Shown here: positions 60,606-64,000 of the stretch, one piece after another
Numbering within the stretch: position 1 is the stretch's first letter
Layout: every line of letters starts with the position of its first letter
Assembly (NCBI RefSeq): GCF_014192915.1
Contig: NZ_JACHYN010000002.1
Span: 372,001-436,000 of the forward strand
Length of the DNA stretch: 64,000 nt
Source: Azospirillum sp. OGB3
Lineage (GTDB): Bacteria > Pseudomonadota > Alphaproteobacteria > Azospirillales > Azospirillaceae
Direction of reading: 5' to 3'
Position numbers and translations under genes: made by a program
Notes under the pieces: generated by a model
Databases searched by the model: none
What the model was told of the DNA's origin: nothing
What the model saw: the letters and a program-made list of their open reading frames with translations, nothing else

Positions 60606-61046
60606 TCACATCAGGCGGGAAAGGAGCATGAGGAAGGTCGCCTGCTCCTCCGGGGTCAGCGGGTCCAGCGTGCGGTGGTGCGCCTGGGTGGCGTTTCCAA
60701 GCAGGGCGTTGACCAGCGATTGGCCGGTTCGGGTCAGGCTGACGCTGGTGCGCCGCCGGTCCTGCGGGTCCGGCTGGCGTTCCACCAGCTTGCGCTCCAC
60801 GAGGCGCAGGATCACACCCTGGGTGGTCGCCGGGTCCATGAAGGTCAGCCGGCCGAGCTGGTTCTGCGACAGCGACCCTTCGGTCCGCAGGGTGACCAGG
60901 GCGCCCCACTGGGTGGGGGTAAGCTGGGAGTCGCCGATCATGTCCATGAAGATGGAGGACGCGCGCTGGTGGGCCCGGCGAAGGCGATAGTGGACCTGCC
61001 CGGTCAGCAGGTAATCGTCGGTCGGAGGATGGGCGATCTGATCCAT
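60606..61046 (-). CDS. MarR-family transcriptional regulator
   Basis: A 146-residue winged-helix regulator, the usual MarR length when ATG 61046 is used (a TTG at 61160 would add 38 disordered residues). The DNA-binding part is LTPTQWGALVTL then SLSQNQLGRLTFMDPATTQGVILRL, and the wing is RQPDPQDRRRTSVSLT. MarR proteins often sense aromatic or phenolic acids. It probably controls the adjacent importer through the palindrome in the gap. Confidence 0.87.
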   Translation of the reverse strand: MDQIAHPPTDDYLLTGQVHYRLRRAHQRASSIFMDMIGDSQLTPTQWGALVTLRTEGSLSQNQLGRLTFMDPATTQGVILRLVERKLVERQPDPQDRRRTSVSLTRTGQSLVNALLGNATQAHHRTLDPLTPEEQATFLMLLSRLM

Positions 61047-61911
61047 GGGCGCACACGAGCGTTGCGGAGCCGGACCGTTTCCGGTCGCGGCGGGTGTCGG
61101 CGGAACACCATGCGACAGGTTCGGCAGCGATCCCGGGGAGTGTTCCCGGGCTTGTGCCAAATGCAGCAGGCTTCGTTTTGAAGCCTAGGGGTGGAAGTCG
61201 CAATAGGCAACGCTCGCCGCTGCGGCATAGAGCCACAGTCATGGCCCTCTGACTATTTGGATTGCAAAGCACTCGCGAACGAAGATGAGTCGTGCGCTTC
61301 CATAATCTTTCCGGGGGACTGAACGGCAATCTGCATATGCGGGTGTGTTTTGGTCATGCCGGACGCTTGTCCGTAATTCGATTATGGGTTTTGTTTCGGC
61401 GGGTAAGTGTTCGGCGGCGGAGTCCTTTCGCGGTCGGACTTCGGAAGGTCGCCGTCCGGCGGCGGGACACTCCCCGGTGTGTAGGGCGGCATCACAACAT
61501 CGTCGCCTGGGTGGCGGGGCGACTTGGGCGGCGGGGGCGTGGTCAGGGGTTTCGTCATGATGGCGCTTCCTTGTTGGTCCGGTTGGCGCGGCCGTGGACC
61601 GCCCAGGTGTGAACGGACGCTGCCGATGGCTGGTTCCCGAGAAAACGGGCATGCGGCTTGCGGGTCGTATGACCTTAGCTCTAATGACGCGGCCGTATGG
61701 CAATAGAGAGCCCGTCAGACGCAAGTCTTGTTGCGCCAACAACACAGGCGCGGGCAAAAACCACGGCTGAACGGCTTCACTGTTGCACGGACATCACGCC
61801 ATGAGTTGTCTTTGCAGCGACTGTCCGCTTCTGCCGGAGCGGCGATTGCACATTCCAAGGCCATTCGGCCGCCCGATACGAGCCACTGATTTCAGCCTTG
61901 CGCGGTGACCC
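61047..61911. other. Long intergenic region before the exopolysaccharide genes
   Basis: An 865-base stretch, with one short minus-strand frame (61382-61558) as the only credible gene. A longer minus-strand frame (61239-61757) looks like random Arg/Pro-rich sequence and shifts frame relative to the better-supported small gene. 61559-61911 should contain the promoter of the beta-barrel gene; a weak inverted repeat CGCAA/TTGCG is at 61720-61735. No tRNA or rRNA was seen. Confidence 0.4.
61382..61558 (-). CDS. Proline-rich small protein, 58 residues
   Basis: ATG 61558 has GGAAG eight bases upstream, and the frame ends with TAA at 61382-61384. About one third of the product is Pro, in clusters such as TTPPPPKSP, SVPPPDGDLP and RTPPPNTYPP, with Lys/Arg and Asp between; no signal peptide or membrane helix. 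Likely disordered, with possible SH3-like binding. No family recognised. Confidence 0.5.
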   Translation of the reverse strand: MTKPLTTPPPPKSPRHPGDDVVMPPYTPGSVPPPDGDLPKSDRERTPPPNTYPPKQNP

Positions 61912-63216
61912 ATGAAGCCCAGCTCCCTGTCCCTTCTCGCCCTCGCGCTCGCGTCCACCGTGCTGACGGCGCTGCCCGCGGCCATGCCGGTGAGCGCCCA
62001 GGAACTGCAGCCCGGTGAAACCGTGCTGGAGCGCCGCCGTCCGGAGGTCGAACAGCTCGGCATCCGCGCCGGATCGTTCCGTATCCTGCCGCGCATCGAG
62101 ACCGGTCTGACCTATGAAAGCAACGTCTTCGCGACCGAGAACGACACCCGCGACGACTTCATCTGGGTCACCCAGCCGCGCGTCGACGTGCGTTCGGATT
62201 TCAATAACCACGCCCTGAACTTCTCGGCCTCCGGCAACATCGGCCGCTTCTTCGACTACTCGTCGGAGAACTACGCCGATTACCGGGCGCAGGTGGACGG
62301 CCGCTACGACATCACCCGCGACTCCTCGGTCAGCGGTCTGCTGTTCAGCCGCCGGGACCATGAGGGGCGGTCCGACCCGAACTTCGACGTGACGCTGGGC
62401 ACCGGCACCGTGGTGCCGCGCTTCGCGGAGCCGGTGAACTACTTCACCCACGGCGGCGAGGCGTCCTTCAACCAGCGCTTCAACCGCCTGCGCGTCCGCC
62501 TGACCGGCGGCGCCCAGTACACCTCCTACCAGGACGCCGAGCTGACCAATGGGCGGACGGAGTCGCAGGAGGACCGCGACCGCTGGAGCTACACGGGCAC
62601 CGCCCGCGCCGGCTACGAGTTCATCCAGGGCTACGAGGCCTTCGTTCAGGGCTCCTACAACTGGACTAATTACCGGCTGAGCCAGGATTTCGGCGGCGTC
62701 AACCGCGACTCGGAAGGCTACGAGGTCGTCGGCGGCTTGTCCACCGACCTGACCGGCCTGATCAACGGCGAGATCTATGCCGGCTATCTGAGCCGGACCT
62801 ACGACGACCCGACGCTGAAGGATTTCGGCGGCTTGGCCGTGGGCGGCCGCCTGAACTGGTCGGTGACCCAGCTCACCTCGGTCACCGGTTCGCTCAGCCG
62901 CCAGGTCCGCGAATCGACCTACGCCCGGGGCAGCCAGATCGCGTCGAGCTACAACCGCACCGTCGCCGCCGTCGGCGTCGATCACGAGCTTCTGCGCACC
63001 CTGCTGCTGAACGCCCGCGTGCAGTGGCGCCAGGATGATTTCAACGGCGTGGACCGCACCGACGACGTCTACACGCTGGGGGCCGGCGCCAGCTACCAGC
63101 TCAGCCGCTATGTCTTCGTGAATGGCGGTTACACTTACGAAAAGCGTAACTCGAACCTCAGTGGCTTCGATTATTCCGACAATCTGGTCTATCTGCGCGT
63201 CGGCGCCCAGATGTAA
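61912..63216 (+). CDS. Outer-membrane beta-barrel protein (polysaccharide-locus type)
   Basis: A 434-residue outer-membrane protein. The signal peptide runs to Val-Ser-Ala-Gln. A short periplasmic segment (LERRRPEVEQLGIRAGSF) precedes about 16 amphipathic strands with alternating aromatic residues (LTYESNVFAT, FDYSSENYADYRAQVDGRY, GGYTYEKRNS), ending in VYLRVGAQM, close to a terminal Phe-type insertion signal. This matches the beta-barrel porin-2 type found beside exopolysaccharide export genes. It may let polymer or small molecules pass. A Wza-like gene follows after a terminator. Confidence 0.85.
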   Translation: MKPSSLSLLALALASTVLTALPAAMPVSAQELQPGETVLERRRPEVEQLGIRAGSFRILPRIETGLTYESNVFATENDTRDDFIWVTQPRVDVRSDFNNHALNFSASGNIGRFFDYSSENYADYRAQVDGRYDITRDSSVSGLLFSRRDHEGRSDPNFDVTLGTGTVVPRFAEPVNYFTHGGEASFNQRFNRLRVRLTGGAQYTSYQDAELTNGRTESQEDRDRWSYTGTARAGYEFIQGYEAFVQGSYNWTNYRLSQDFGGVNRDSEGYEVVGGLSTDLTGLINGEIYAGYLSRTYDDPTLKDFGGLAVGGRLNWSVTQLTSVTGSLSRQVRESTYARGSQIASSYNRTVAAVGVDHELLRTLLLNARVQWRQDDFNGVDRTDDVYTLGAGASYQLSRYVFVNGGYTYEKRNSNLSGFDYSDNLVYLRVGAQM

Positions 63217-63237
63217 TCAGTTCGTCCGAAGCATGAC

Positions 63238-63272
63238 AAAGGGGCGCTCATCGGCCGATGGGCGCCCCTTTT
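63238..63272 (+). terminator. Intrinsic terminator after the beta-barrel gene
   Basis: A 17-base near-perfect stem (AAAGGGGCGCTCATCGG with its complement, one mismatch) ending in TTTT, 21 bases after the stop codon. Confidence 0.85.
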
Positions 63273-63450
63273 GCATTTCCGCCTATACGGTGACGCGAAT
63301 CCTTTTCCTCCGTTGGCGTTACTTCCTCTCCACTTTTTCCCAAGCGCGTGCGAGTTGCTAGTCTCCCTCCGTGACCGCTCAGGGTTTCGGCCGCTCCCTC
63401 CGCGGGCGGCCGGGCCCGATGTCCTCACGAGCTATGGAGAAGGGTTAGGG

Positions 63451-64000
63451 ATGAATCGACGTAACGTGTTCCGCGCGCTCGGAATGACCGTGGTCGCCGC
63501 CGCGATGGTCGGCTGCGCCGGTGGCCAGGATGCCCCTCTCGAACCGCCCGGCGTCGCCCAGATGACGGATTACCGCCTGGGGGCCGGCGACGCGCTGCGC
63601 GTCATCGTCTTCGGCGAGGAGCAGCTCTCCGGCGAGTTCCGCGTCGATGGGTCGGGCAAGGTCGCCATGCCGCTGATCGGCGAGGTGACGGCCCGTGGCC
63701 ACACCCCGCGTGAATTGGAGGCCGACATCTCCAAGCGCCTGTCGCAGGGCTATGTGCGCGATGCCAAGGTCAGTGTCGAGGTGCTGAACCACCGGCCCTT
63801 CTTCATCCTGGGCGAGGTCCGCAACCCCGGCCAGTACCAGTATGTCAACGGCATGACCGCCCTGTCCGCGGTCGCGATGGCTGGCGGCTACACCTACCGC
63901 GCCAAGGAGGACTATGTCCTGATCACCCGCGGGGCCGATCCCAAGAAGGAACTGCGCCGCGCTCCGATCACCACGCCCGTGATGCCCGACGACGTGCTGC
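63451..64000 (+). CDS. Polysaccharide export lipoprotein (Wza/BexD-like), 3' partial
   Basis: The frame opens at ATG 63451 after GGAGAAGGG and is still open at the right edge (183 codons seen). It begins with a lipoprotein signal (AAAMVGC lipobox, Cys at about residue 24). A Poly_export domain follows (YRLGAGDALRVIVFGEEQLSG, GSGKVAMPLIGEV, YVRDAKVSVEV), then an SLBB-like segment (PFFILGEVRNPGQYQYVNG, ALSAVAMAGGYTYRA). Such proteins form the periplasmic and outer-membrane channel for capsule or exopolysaccharide. More export and synthesis genes are expected beyond the window. Confidence 0.9.
   Translation, partial: MNRRNVFRALGMTVVAAAMVGCAGGQDAPLEPPGVAQMTDYRLGAGDALRVIVFGEEQLSGEFRVDGSGKVAMPLIGEVTARGHTPRELEADISKRLSQGYVRDAKVSVEVLNHRPFFILGEVRNPGQYQYVNGMTALSAVAMAGGYTYRAKEDYVLITRGADPKKELRRAPITTPVMPDDVL

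Noticed and set aside
61239..61757. 172-residue minus-strand gene
   Set aside because: Arg/Pro-rich without domains; a shorter frame in another register (61382-61558) has a better start and composition.

Overview
The window looks like chromosome from a GC-rich alphaproteobacterium, most likely Azospirillum or a close Rhodospirillales relative. Supporting signs are the very high GC with strong GC codon bias, an RNase E whose S1 domain is interrupted and which ends in the Arg-Gly-Trp-Trp motif seen in alphaproteobacteria, a DUF3126 protein, an MmgR-like sRNA, and gene-dense layout without rRNA, tRNA, phage, IS or CRISPR. The genus is inferred from style and content, not from a database match.

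Region 1 (1-14.3 kb) is housekeeping: a DsbA-like thiol oxidoreductase cut by the left edge, a HAD phosphatase, greB, rne, amiC, mrcA (PBP1A) and prfB. An MBOAT/SGNH polysaccharide O-acylation pair sits between mrcA and prfB. prfB uses the RF2 +1 programmed frameshift, so its first 23 codons lie in another frame.

Region 2 (14.3-22.4 kb) is one minus-strand operon: a trifunctional propionyl-CoA synthase (pcs) followed by an ABC importer (ATPase, permease, binding protein), with overlapping stops and starts. A repeat element of about 180 bp sits in frame inside pcs.

Region 3 (22.5-30 kb) has a cupin, a membrane protein, DUF3126 and a striking tandem pair: a caspase-like protein fused to SH3b and FGE/SUMF1 domains, then a paralogue whose caspase dyad is lost and which carries SH3b and MORN repeats.

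Region 4 (30-38.6 kb) is a plus-strand catabolic cluster: TetR regulator, ABC importer, enolase-superfamily enzyme, Gfo/Idh/MocA oxidoreductase, DUF993 aldolase-like protein and xylose-isomerase-like TIM barrel. A perfect palindrome overlaps the probable promoter.

Region 5 (38.6-46.3 kb) is the urea importer urtABCDE behind a sigma-54 promoter, then an M20 peptidase. Region 6 (46.3-55.7 kb) holds a chemotaxis receptor, an ankyrin/degenerate-AAA membrane protein, GlcNAc genes nagK and nagA, an MmgR-like sRNA, otsB and small proteins. Region 7 (55.7-61.1 kb) is a Liv-type importer with a fused LivH-LivM permease, controlled by an adjacent MarR gene. Region 8 (61.1-64 kb) begins an exopolysaccharide export locus: a beta-barrel protein and a Wza-like lipoprotein cut by the right edge.

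Across the window two families of GC-rich palindromic elements recur (A: 13.8, 19.0, 33.8, 40.2, 59.1 kb; B: 37.6 and 43.9 kb). They lie between operon genes and twice are translated as part of proteins.
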